From NCBI GenBank assembly GCA_022827245.1, contig JAJDTI010000174.1, forward strand, positions 22,486 through 86,485: a stretch of DNA of 64,000 nucleotides. Reading direction: 5' to 3'. Below the pieces are notes generated by a model that did no database searches, was not told the origin of the DNA, and saw nothing but the letters and a program-made list of their open reading frames with translations. This DNA comes from Pseudomonadales bacterium. GTDB taxonomy: Bacteria; Pseudomonadota; Gammaproteobacteria; Pseudomonadales; Azotimanducaceae. A program made the translations under genes and the position numbers. Of the stretch, positions 9,930 through 22,173 are shown one piece after another. The number at the start of each line of letters is the position of its first letter. Within the stretch, counting starts at the first letter, position 1.

Positions 9930-10514
9930 ATGCAGGAACTGTTCAGCGATCCTCGCGCCTGGCTCGTTCTGGCCGCGTTCGTCGGCCTCGTCTTCGCCGT
10001 TGGCCGCTGGGTCGGCGAAGTGAATTCGGACCGGAAGTCCTTCAAGGAGTTCATGGCCGAAACCCGCAGGCAACTGGGCGAAATCCAGGGGCAACTGGCC
10101 GAAGTCCACAGGCAATTCGCCGAAGTCCACAGGCAACTCGCCGAGGTTCATCGGCAGATCGGGGAGATCTTTGGTCGCCTCCCGTCCGAAGCCATCGCGG
10201 GCACCAGTCCCCTCCGATTGACGGAGTTGGGGAAGCGTGTCTCCGAAGCAATCGATGGCCGGGAACTGGCGGTCGAACTCGCCCAGGGCTTGCTGCCGCA
10301 GGCCGAAGGCAAGCGCCCCCACCAGATCGCCCGACTCTGCAGCGACTACGTCAACGACACGTTCAAGCCGACTGCCGAGCAGTTGGACCGGTTCGAGGCC
10401 GCGGCGTACGAGGAGGGCATCACCCGCTCTGAAGTGTTCCAGGTGATCGCGGTCGAACTGCGCGACCACCTGCTGGCGCGCGCATTGCCCGCCCCCCAGA
10501 CGGTCCCCGCGTAG
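9930..10514 (+). CDS. Membrane-anchored coiled-coil protein with heptad tandem repeat
   Basis: The 194-residue product starts at the ATG at 9930 behind GGAGGG. Residues about 8-28 form one TM helix, then a coiled coil includes near-identical seven-residue units (QLAEVHR/QFAEVHR, repeated about four times from 10070 to 10150; at DNA level a 21-base tandem repeat). The C-terminal half (LTELGKRVSEAIDGRELA...) is soluble and helical. I do not recognise a named family; it resembles short proteins with an N-terminal anchor and variable coiled coil. Stop codon lies within a REP-like element. Confidence 0.7.
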   Translation: MQELFSDPRAWLVLAAFVGLVFAVGRWVGEVNSDRKSFKEFMAETRRQLGEIQGQLAEVHRQFAEVHRQLAEVHRQIGEIFGRLPSEAIAGTSPLRLTELGKRVSEAIDGRELAVELAQGLLPQAEGKRPHQIARLCSDYVNDTFKPTAEQLDRFEAAAYEEGITRSEVFQVIAVELRDHLLARALPAPQTVPA

Positions 10515-10537
10515 GGGCCGCCCTTGCGGCGGCCCGG
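10511..10537 (+). repeat. REP-like element (family 1), also likely terminator
   Basis: GTAG followed by the palindrome GGGCCGCC-cttgc-GGCGGCCC. Its GTAG overlaps the stop codon (GCG TAG) of the preceding gene. It sits between convergent genes and could end transcription from both sides. Related copies: 12692, 13206 (inverted), 13674, 53908. Confidence 0.7.
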
Positions 10538-10544
10538 GTCTCGT

Positions 10545-11045
10545 TCAGCCAGGCCGCCGCCAGACGAACCGAGCAAACAACGCCATGACGATCCCGCCCA
10601 TGACGAGGATCACCGCCGCGTAGCTGGCGAGGTCGGCGGGCGGGTTGTAGAGCCGCGAGAGCCAGTAAACGTACGTGGCCGCGTGGACGGCGAGGAAGAC
10701 GGCCGCGTTCCGCAACGGCCGCCGGCCATAGACGCGCGAGAGCACCAGCGCCTGCAGGGCGATCATCACCGCGACCGCCGGAGCGGACACCAGGACGAAC
10801 AGGTTCGCCGTGACGTCAGCGTGATCCTGCAGCGCCCCGATCCACGCGGTGCTCGCGATCTCGGTAGGCAGGACGCTCACGATCGCCACGAACGCCACGG
10901 CCGCGACCTGGACCGCTCCTGCGCGGAACCAGTCGCCGCGGCCCTCCTTGCGCGTCGCGCTGTAGATCCCGATGGAGAGCAGCGCCCCCAGGTAGAGGAG
11001 CGCCGATAGCGGGATCAGCAGCCGCACTGGCGGCAGCCCGTCCAC
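10545..11045 (-). CDS. Multi-span inner-membrane protein, coupled to the selenoredoxin gene
   Basis: A 166-residue protein with about five hydrophobic helices (LLIPLSALLYLGALLSIGIY; VAAVAFVAIVSVLP; LFVLVSAPAVAVMIALQALV; AAVFLAVHAATYVYWL; YAAVILVMGGIVMALF). Start is GTG at 11045, directly after the TGA stop of the redoxin gene, so the two are almost certainly co-translated. No family recognised. Coupling suggests a membrane partner for the periplasmic redoxin, but that is inference. Confidence 0.7.
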   Translation of the reverse strand: MDGLPPVRLLIPLSALLYLGALLSIGIYSATRKEGRGDWFRAGAVQVAAVAFVAIVSVLPTEIASTAWIGALQDHADVTANLFVLVSAPAVAVMIALQALVLSRVYGRRPLRNAAVFLAVHAATYVYWLSRLYNPPADLASYAAVILVMGGIVMALFARFVWRRPG

Positions 11046-11594
11046 TCAGGCGTCCGGCGCCGCGCCGACGGCGGCGAACACCTCCTCGAACGGTGGCCGG
11101 GTCCGGTAACCGGGCACGGCGAACTTCGCGTTGATGCGCCCGTCCGGCGCCAGCCAGAGGATGCCCGGCAGCGGGATGCCCTGGCCCAGGTTCTCGTCGG
11201 GAACGCCGAACGCGTTCACGTGCTGCCCGTCCACGTCCCGCAGCAGGGGGAAGCCGAGTTCCTTGCTGTCGTGGAACCCCTTCAGGATCTCGAGGCTGTC
11301 ATAGGTCATCGCCGCGACGTTCACGCCGAGGCCTTCGAACTTGCTCCGCCAGCTTTCCAGTTGAACCAACTGGGCCTTGCAGAAGGGTCACCAATCGGCG
11401 GAGCGGCTGAGCAGCAGCAGTACCCCGTTCTCCCCGCAGAGCGACGCGAGGTCGCGGGTCGTGCCGTCCTGGTCCTGGGCCGAGATGGCGGGCGCCGTAG
11501 CGCCGACGGCGGGTCCCCAGGACTGCGCGTAGTCGTCCGCGAACACCATGCCGGACAGCGCGACCAGCATGCCCCCCAACCAGAGTCTCTTCAT
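11046..11594 (-). CDS. Probable selenocysteine-containing periplasmic redoxin (in-frame UGA, UxxC)
   Basis: Reading from the ATG at 11594, 68 codons give a Sec signal peptide (MKRLWLGGMLVALSGMVFA) and an AhpC/TSA-like start, ending SRSADW; then a TGA at 11388-11390, then the same frame continues PFCKAQLVQLESW and the rest of the redoxin fold (VNVAAMTYDSLEILKGF, FPLLRDVDGQHVNAFG, GIPLPGILWLAPDGR) to a TGA at 11046. Reading UGA as Sec gives 182 residues with U69-P-F-C72, exactly where relatives carry DWCPFC. A 17-base perfect hairpin follows the UGA (separate entry). A conventional caller would split this into two truncated genes (11388-11594 and 11046-11369). Alternative: a Cys (TGT/TGC) to TGA mutation or sequencing error. 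Confidence 0.8.
11357..11373 (-). promoter_or_regulatory. Bacterial SECIS-like hairpin downstream of the in-frame UGA
   Basis: On the coding strand CCAGTTG-GTT-CAACTGG forms a perfect 7-bp stem with a GUU loop. The loop's first base is G followed by U, as SelB prefers, and 21 bases separate UGA from the loop, inside the usual window of roughly 16-37. A weaker lower helix, UUCUGC with GCGGAG, can extend it. It lies fully in coding sequence, as bacterial SECIS elements do. Confidence 0.7.
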
Positions 11595-11706
11595 GCGTTC
11601 TTCTCCCGTTCTTCTCGAAGCGTGGGATCGTTGTCGTCCGCGAGGATAGAAGATCGCCCGTTCGTTGTGAATTCCGGCCGCCGCAAACGCGGGAAGGCGC
11701 CCCGCC

Positions 11707-11777
11707 GCGTGCGCCTTCGCTCACAGGAAATGCAGCTTCGGCCGCGTTGACCATCCGCCGCCTGAATTCGATACTGG
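11707..11777 (+). promoter_or_regulatory. Repeated promoter module, copy 2
   Basis: Near-identical over its first 46 bases to the copy at 12757 (shared ACAGGAAATGCAGCTTCGGC and GCGTTGACC). It contains TTGACC (11747-11752), a 17-base spacer and GATACT (11770-11775), and stands 33 bases before the decayed RusA-like gene. Confidence 0.55.
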
Positions 11778-11807
11778 GCAGCATGCGCAGACGAGACAGG
11801 GATGTCG

Positions 11808-12057
11808 ATGATGCTTGAGTTTGTAGTCAGCGGCACTCCCGCATCTCAGCAGGCCCGCAACCGGCAACGCGCTCAAGGGCTTGATCTTCGCTGACGACGC
11901 ACAGGTGACCGACTTGCTTTGCCGAAAGAGGAACGTGAAGCTCGAGCTGGACATCGAGCGACCCTCTCCGCTGCTCCTGACGACGTTCGATCGCCGCGAT
12001 CAGTTCCTCCACATCCAGGTGGCCGACGCGCCGACGCAGGAGGTGGCGTCGTGGTAG
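11808..12057 (+). pseudogene. Decayed RusA-like Holliday-junction resolvase remnant
   Basis: An ATG-led start (MMLEFVVSGTPASQQARNRQR) runs to a stop at about 11893, while the overlapping next frame continues ALKGLIFADDAQVTDLLCRK and so on to EVASW and TAG at 12055-12057. These two halves match the beginning and end of small RusA-type resolvases (the GLxxxDDxQV...RK segment is characteristic), but the middle, roughly 120 bases including the usual aspartate-rich D-x-D-N catalytic stretch, is deleted and the frames no longer join. It would not make an active nuclease. Its stop overlaps the next gene's GTG start, implying an old two-gene operon. Confidence 0.6.
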
Positions 12058-12695
12058 GTGGGACAACTGGCCCGGAATACCTCCTGCTGCGCAAGAAGGC
12101 GGAGGAGTACCGCGGCAAGGGCTACGAGGTGTCCCTCGAGACGCCGCTCGACCTGCTGCCCAACTTCCGGGCGGACCTGGTTGCGCGGAAGGGCGACGAG
12201 GTCAGGGTCGTCGAGGTCAAGTCGCGCGCGTCGCTGGGCGCGATGCCCGAAATCGGTGAGCTCGCGCGCGTGGTCGATGCGAAGGAAGGATGGACCTTCG
12301 AACTGGTGCTGCTGGGCGAGCCCGACAGGCTGGATACTCCGGAGGGCATGCACCTGTGCGATCGCGTCGCGATCCAGGATCGGATCGAGCAGGCGGAGCA
12401 GACGCTCGCGACCGGGCACACCGAAGCGGCTCTCGTGCTCGCCTGGTCGGCGGTTGAGGCTGCGACGAGGGAGGCGCTCGTCGCGGAAGGCGTGCTGGAG
12501 AGGGATATCGCAAAAGGACGCAGTGTCCTCGACCAGGGGGTGTTCCACGGCGTGGTGTCGCGGGACGAATACGACCGCCTGACCGATCTGCGGGCGTACC
12601 GAAACGCCATCGCCCACGGCTACGCCGTCGAGGGCTTTGACGAACAGGTCGCCAGGCGCGTCATCGACACCGCGCGCGAGATGATCGCGCCGTAG
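12051..12695 (+). CDS. PD-(D/E)xK-like nuclease domain fused to HEPN-like domain
   Basis: With the GTG at 12051 behind AGGAGG the product has 214 residues. Residues about 10-65 look like a restriction-endonuclease fold: RADLVARKG followed by VRVVEVKSR, the D...ExK arrangement. The C-terminal half is helical and ends with DLRAYRNAIAHGYAV, containing R-N-A-I-A-H, the Rx4H signature of HEPN RNases/partners. The combination suggests a stress or defence nuclease, but the substrate is unknown. It is translationally coupled to the decayed resolvase upstream and preceded by the repeated promoter module. Its TAG is part of a REP-like element. Confidence 0.65.
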   Translation: MVGGTTGPEYLLLRKKAEEYRGKGYEVSLETPLDLLPNFRADLVARKGDEVRVVEVKSRASLGAMPEIGELARVVDAKEGWTFELVLLGEPDRLDTPEGMHLCDRVAIQDRIEQAEQTLATGHTEAALVLAWSAVEAATREALVAEGVLERDIAKGRSVLDQGVFHGVVSRDEYDRLTDLRAYRNAIAHGYAVEGFDEQVARRVIDTAREMIAP

Positions 12696-12719
12696 GGGCC
12701 GCCCTCGTGGCGGCCCGCC
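12692..12719 (+). repeat. REP-like element (family 1)
   Basis: GTAG plus the palindrome GGGCCGCC-ctcgt-GGCGGCCC. The GTAG contains the stop codon of the nuclease-HEPN gene. Confidence 0.65.
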
Positions 12720-12756
12720 TCGACACGTCTTCGGGGGAGACGAGGCAAGCCCCCAC

Positions 12757-12828
12757 GCGTGCGCCTTGGCCCACAGGAAATGCAGCTTCGGCCGCGTTGA
12801 CCGTTCTCCGGCGGAGACTCGATACTGG
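12757..12828 (+). promoter_or_regulatory. Repeated promoter module, copy 3
   Basis: TTGACC (12797-12802), 18-base spacer, GATACT (12821-12826), preceded by the same 45-base upstream block as the 11707 copy. It lies 35 bases before the small gene at 12863. Confidence 0.55.
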
Positions 12829-12862
12829 CTTCGAGCGATTGGCCTTCCTGGGAGGTGCTTCG

Positions 12863-13054
12863 ATGGCCTCGAATCGCAACCCTTGGATATTCCCGACACC
12901 CAGGCGCCGCCCCAGGTCCGAGTGGGCGCCGGTGGATGCCTATGAGAAGTCCATCGCGGAGATCTTCGAGGAGCCGGGGGTTCAGGAGCAGATCGCGACC
13001 CTCGCCAGGATGTTCGACCTGCAGCAGCGGGGCGGCGCGGATCGCGAGGAGTGA
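12863..13054 (+). CDS. Small hypothetical protein (63 aa)
   Basis: An ATG at 12863 behind GGGAGG opens a 63-residue frame (MASNRNPWIFPTPRRR...LQQRGGADREE). The middle, VDAYEKSIAEIFEEPGVQEQ, is likely helical; no family is recognised. A good promoter (copy 3) and ribosome site upstream and an overlapping downstream mini-gene support that it is expressed. Confidence 0.5.
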   Translation: MASNRNPWIFPTPRRRPRSEWAPVDAYEKSIAEIFEEPGVQEQIATLARMFDLQQRGGADREE

Positions 13055-13155
13055 GCCTCGGCGCCGTCCTGGTCTCCGCCGTGGTCGGCTACTGGATTCT
13101 GCGCCAGACCCACTACTTCAAGCCCGCCTCGGGAGCTCCGACACCGGCGACGTAG
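13051..13155 (+). CDS. Possible 34-residue single-TM microprotein
   Basis: GTG at 13051 overlaps the TGA of the 63-aa gene (GTGA junction) and opens MSLGAVLVSAVVGYWILRQT... to TAG at 13153-13155. Residues about 2-17 are a hydrophobic helix with a positive tail. Overlap and membrane character are suggestive only; there is no homology evidence. Confidence 0.35.
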   Translation: MSLGAVLVSAVVGYWILRQTHYFKPASGAPTPAT

Positions 13156-13205
13156 GCCGCGGTCCTCCCCCGTCCCGTGGCCGGCGCACCACCCGTCCCG
13201 GGCAC

Positions 13206-13230
13206 GGGCGCCCACGAGGGCCGCCCCTAC
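13206..13230 (-). repeat. REP-like element (family 1), inverted copy
   Basis: On the complementary strand this reads GTAGGGGCGGCCCTCGTGGG and on, the family 1 pattern, here intergenic and 20 bases before the atp promoter -10. Confidence 0.55.
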
Positions 13231-13250
13231 AAAACCCATACCCGCCTCCG

Positions 13251-13256
13251 TATAAT
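13251..13256 (+). promoter_or_regulatory. -10 element of the atp operon
   Basis: A perfect TATAAT at 13251-13256, in the gap before atpI; no convincing -35 is seen at the usual distance. It places transcription start near 13263 and argues against atpI starts upstream of that point. Confidence 0.5.
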
Positions 13257-13293
13257 GCGCGCGCCTCGCGCACCCTCCCTTTCGCGTACGAGC

Positions 13294-14839
<1,546 letters not shown>

Positions 14840-14876
14840 CGCGCTTCCCCTCTGGGGGAGAGAAGAGAGGTAACCG

Positions 14877-15347
14877 ATGGACATCAACATGACGCTCCTG
14901 GGCCAGACGGTCACGTTCATCGTGTTCGTGTGGTTCTGCTACAAGTTCATCTGGCCGTTCCTGATCGAAGCGATGCGGGAGCGCCAGAAGACCATCGCCG
15001 AGGGTCTCGCCGCCGGCGAAGAGGCCGAACGCAGCCGCGAGAGCGCCCGCGAAGAAGTGGCCGACCGCCTGAAGGAAGCGCAGGCCGAAGCCCAGCGCAT
15101 CGTCGACCAGGCGCGCAGCCAGGCGGCGCAGATGATCGAGCAGGCCCGCCAGGACGCCCGCGACGAGGGCGACCGGCTGAAGGAAGCGGCCAACGCCGAG
15201 ATCGAGCAGGAGTTCAACCGCGCGCGTGAATCGCTGCGCGGCGAAGTCGCGACGCTGGCCGTCCAGGGCGCCGAGCGCATCCTGGAAGCGGACATCGACC
15301 GCGACCGCCACGGCGAACTCCTGAACCGTCTCGCCGCGGAGCTCTAG
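14877..15347 (+). CDS. atpF: F0F1 ATP synthase subunit b
   Basis: 156 residues: one N-terminal TM helix (VTFIVFVWFCYKFIWPFLIE) followed by a long charged coiled coil, the peripheral stator that links subunit a to F1. Length as in E. coli. RBS AGAGAGG precedes the ATG. Confidence 0.96.
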   Translation: MDINMTLLGQTVTFIVFVWFCYKFIWPFLIEAMRERQKTIAEGLAAGEEAERSRESAREEVADRLKEAQAEAQRIVDQARSQAAQMIEQARQDARDEGDRLKEAANAEIEQEFNRARESLRGEVATLAVQGAERILEADIDRDRHGELLNRLAAEL

Positions 15348-15361
15348 GCGGACACGCACCC

Positions 15362-15901
15362 ATGGCCGAACTCGCCACCCTCGCCCGCCCCTACGCCAAC
15401 GCGGTGTTCGACATCGCGAGCGAACGGGAGACGCTCGACCGCTGGTCGCGCATGCTCACCGTCGCCGCGGCGGCGGTCGCGGAACCGGCCGTGCAGGCGC
15501 TCATCGAATCGCCGGCGGTCACGGACCAGCAGAAGGCCCACGGCCTCATTGACGTGGTGCGCGACGAGCTCGACGACGCCGGCCGGCGCTTCCTGCACAC
15601 CCTGGCGGACAACAAGCGCCTCACCCTCCTGCCCGAGATCGGCGCGCAGTTTGAGGCCCTGAAGGCGGAGGCCGAGCGCGTGCTCGACGTCGAGATCGCG
15701 AGCGCCGTGCCGCTCTCGAACGCCGAACTCGACCGCTTCACCGACGCGCTCAAGCGCCGCTACGAGCGTGACATCCAGCTCTCCACCGTGGTCGACGCGG
15801 AACTCATCGGCGGCGCCGTCGTGCGCGCCGGCGACACCGTCGTCGACGGATCCGTACGCGGCAAGCTCGACAAGCTCGCGGAGTCCCTGACCCGGACGTA
15901 G
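15362..15901 (+). CDS. atpH: F0F1 ATP synthase subunit delta
   Basis: 179 residues with the delta/OSCP fold: N-terminal helical domain ([19 protein letters not shown]) and the conserved C-terminal segment [20 protein letters not shown]. It joins the b stalk to the top of F1. Fifteen bases after atpF. Confidence 0.96.
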   Translation: MAELATLARPYANAVFDIASERETLDRWSRMLTVAAAAVAEPAVQALIESPAVTDQQKAHGLIDVVRDELDDAGRRFLHTLADNKRLTLLPEIGAQFEALKAEAERVLDVEIASAVPLSNAELDRFTDALKRRYERDIQLSTVVDAELIGGAVVRAGDTVVDGSVRGKLDKLAESLTRT

Positions 15902-15932
15902 CCGCGCGCCGAACCGAATCGAGGAAAGACGA

Positions 15933-17480
<1,548 letters not shown>

Positions 17481-17511
17481 ACAGAAGAAAGAGGCATAAC
17501 GAGACCGCCCC

Positions 17512-19804
<2,293 letters not shown>

Positions 19805-19886
19805 CGCGACGCTGCGCATCCCGGCGACCCCGGAGGAGACCCGAGCCGTGACCGTCATCAAGAACGCTACGCAAGGACTCTAGGCC

Positions 19887-20309
19887 ATGGCCACCACCAT
19901 GCACTGCGACATCGTGAGCGCGGAGAAGGAGATCTTCTCCGGACCCGTGACGATGGTGATCGCGACCGGGACCATTGGCGAGCTCGGGATCCTGCCCGGA
20001 CATGCGCCGCTGCTGACCGGGATCAAGCCCGGGCCGGTGCGGCTGCAGTTCGAGGATGGGGAGGAGGACGTGTTCTTTGCGTCTGGGGGGTTCCTGGAGG
20101 TTCAGCCGAGCGTGGTGACGATCCTGGCGGATACGGCGTTGCATGCTGATGACATTGACGAGGCGGCGGCGTTGGAGGCTCAGGGGCAGGCGGAGCGGGC
20201 GCTGGCGGAGCAGGCGGCGGACTTCAACTTCTCGTTGGCTACGGCGCAGTTGGCTGAGGCGGCGGGGCGGCAGAGGACGTTGGAGGAGTTGCGGAAGAGG
20301 CGGCGGTGA
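19887..20309 (+). CDS. atpC: F0F1 ATP synthase subunit epsilon
   Basis: 140 residues: N-terminal beta sandwich ([40 protein letters not shown]) and a C-terminal two-helix domain that can inhibit ATP hydrolysis. Last gene of the operon; codon use becomes noticeably less C-rich in its second half. In most relatives glmU follows; here the defence island begins instead. Confidence 0.96.
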   Translation: MATTMHCDIVSAEKEIFSGPVTMVIATGTIGELGILPGHAPLLTGIKPGPVRLQFEDGEEDVFFASGGFLEVQPSVVTILADTALHADDIDEAAALEAQGQAERALAEQAADFNFSLATAQLAEAAGRQRTLEELRKRRR

Positions 20310-20368
20310 CGGGGGGGCGGATTCGTCTGCTTCGGTCGTGGCCGTGGTGGTCCTTCTAGGGGGGCTTG

Positions 20369-21115
20369 ATGCGGCAAAGCGATGTGGAGATTCGCTCTAT
20401 CGGCGCACTCGTCGACAGACTTTCCGAAGACGTCCCTGACGACCAGCCTACATGGTTCAGAGGGATGGCGAACCGGGATTGGCGTTTGGAGCCATCCCTG
20501 GCACGACACGGTGGCATTGACCTCGAGATACCGTTAATCAAACGGTTCAAGCAGAATGCGCTGCCCCATATGAGCTCCCGCCCTGAGAACGAATGGGAGT
20601 GGCTGTTTGTTATGCAGCATCATGGCCTGCCCACAAGACTATTGGACTGGACCGAGAACGCCTTAGTTGCTCTTTATTTCGTCGTCAACGACGTCTCCCC
20701 GGAGGCCCGGGACAACGATGGAGCGCTCTGGGCCATATTGCCAGTGGGGTTGAACGCAGACTCAAAGTACGGCCCCGAGTACGAGCGCGACATACCGAGC
20801 TTCGGCGATGATGACCATCTTGATTCCTATTTGCCCAGCGTGGTCACCAAACAACGGGTGGAGTTCGGCCCGCTTGCCGCTATCGCGTTGCGGAACACGC
20901 TGAGGATGCAGATGCAGCAGGGTGTGTTTACGGTCAACCACAAGGAGCTGACCGCGTTAGACTCCAACGGGGGCGGCGACTACCTTTGGAGATACATTAT
21001 TCCAGGAAGGGAGAAACAGAAGGTAAGGCGAGAGCTAAGACTCCTCGGTATCGAGAAGCTCACGCTCTTTCCGGAGCTTGCTAATGTCGCCGAGCGGGCC
21101 AAGGACATAACATGA
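20369..21115 (+). CDS. FRG-domain protein
   Basis: 248 residues from the ATG at 20369 behind AGGGGGG. The N-terminal half matches the FRG domain: PTWFRGMANRDWRLEPSLAR (the F-R-G motif), WEWLFVMQHHGLPTRLLDWT and ALVALYFVV, typical of this family of phage-defence/unknown proteins. The C-terminal part is not recognised. It overlaps the DUF262 gene by four bases (ATGA), so the two act together. GC is lower than the atp genes, pointing to transfer. Confidence 0.8.
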   Translation: MRQSDVEIRSIGALVDRLSEDVPDDQPTWFRGMANRDWRLEPSLARHGGIDLEIPLIKRFKQNALPHMSSRPENEWEWLFVMQHHGLPTRLLDWTENALVALYFVVNDVSPEARDNDGALWAILPVGLNADSKYGPEYERDIPSFGDDDHLDSYLPSVVTKQRVEFGPLAAIALRNTLRMQMQQGVFTVNHKELTALDSNGGGDYLWRYIIPGREKQKVRRELRLLGIEKLTLFPELANVAERAKDIT

Positions 21116-22155
21116 ACACGTTTCAGATAACGCTACTGCCCGACGCTTCGCTCCTAGCTATGGACGATATGCGGTCACAGATCCACATCAACCCCGACTA
21201 CCAACGCCCAGGAGGTGTATGGAATCTCAGGAAACGTCAGCTGTTTATTGATTCGTTGCTCAATCGATATGATATTCCGAAACTCTATTTCCATCAGATC
21301 GACGGGTCGGACCAGTCACCGGCCCACAAGTTCGCGATCATCGATGGCAGGCAACGTCTCGAGGCCATATGGTCGTTTGTCGACGGTGATTTCGCGTTGG
21401 CCGACGACTTTGAATACTATGACGATTCGAAGGTGGCCGCTGGCGGGATGACCTACCAAGAGTTATCGCAAGAGCACCCACGTCTCATTACGCGGCTTCA
21501 TTCGAGGACCCTATCGGTCGTCGTCGTTGCTGCCGAGGAGGTTGACGTCGTCGAGGACATGTTCTCGCGTTTGAACGAGGCCGTACCCCTCAACGCGGCC
21601 GAGAAAAGAAACGCGTTCGGAGGAGCGCTTCCGCTGGTAACCAGGAGGCTCGTCCAGCATCCCTTCTTCGAGCAACGGATTAGCGTTCCACCGACGCGGT
21701 ACAGACACCACGACATCGCCGCGAAATTCCTATATCTAGAAAGCAATAAGGACATTGTCGATACAAAGAAAGCGAGCTTAGATGCATTTTTCTTGAGTGC
21801 ACGAGAGACGCCGGCAGGCGATTTCGACCAGGTCGAGCGGCGGGTGAACGCGAACCTGGATGAAATGGATCGCGTCTTTGTTGAAACGGACGTGCTGCTT
21901 CGCTCGTCAGGGATGACGGTTGTCTACTACGTGCTGCTTTCGCGTTTGCGAAGGGCGCGCCGACGCGTCCGCGTCAATAGGGCGCAGCTCGTGGATTTCG
22001 ATCGAGTACGCGCGAAAAACCGCGAGCGGTTCGAAAATGACGAAGACAACATAGACCGGCGCCTTATTGAATTCGATGAGCTTGCGCGGTCTTCGAACGA
22101 TGGAGCTGCCATTCGGGAACGTTACGAAGTGCTTCGTCGCCATTTAGCGTTGTAG
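21112..22155 (+). CDS. DUF262 (GmrS/ParB-fold) protein
   Basis: 347 residues. The N-terminal part carries DUF262 hallmarks: INPDYQRPGGVW (the YQR motif), FAIIDGRQRLEAIWSFVDGD (I-D-G-x-Q-R, the likely nucleotide/nuclease centre) and VEDMFSRLNEAVPLNAAEKR. The C-terminal half is helical and charged. DUF262 proteins include the nicking/NTPase half of type IV GmrSD and many stand-alone defence genes; here there is no DUF1524 HNH domain. Coupled to the FRG gene. Confidence 0.82.
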   Translation: MNTFQITLLPDASLLAMDDMRSQIHINPDYQRPGGVWNLRKRQLFIDSLLNRYDIPKLYFHQIDGSDQSPAHKFAIIDGRQRLEAIWSFVDGDFALADDFEYYDDSKVAAGGMTYQELSQEHPRLITRLHSRTLSVVVVAAEEVDVVEDMFSRLNEAVPLNAAEKRNAFGGALPLVTRRLVQHPFFEQRISVPPTRYRHHDIAAKFLYLESNKDIVDTKKASLDAFFLSARETPAGDFDQVERRVNANLDEMDRVFVETDVLLRSSGMTVVYYVLLSRLRRARRRVRVNRAQLVDFDRVRAKNRERFENDEDNIDRRLIEFDELARSSNDGAAIRERYEVLRRHLAL

Positions 22156-22173
22156 GGTGAGAAAACAGCAATA

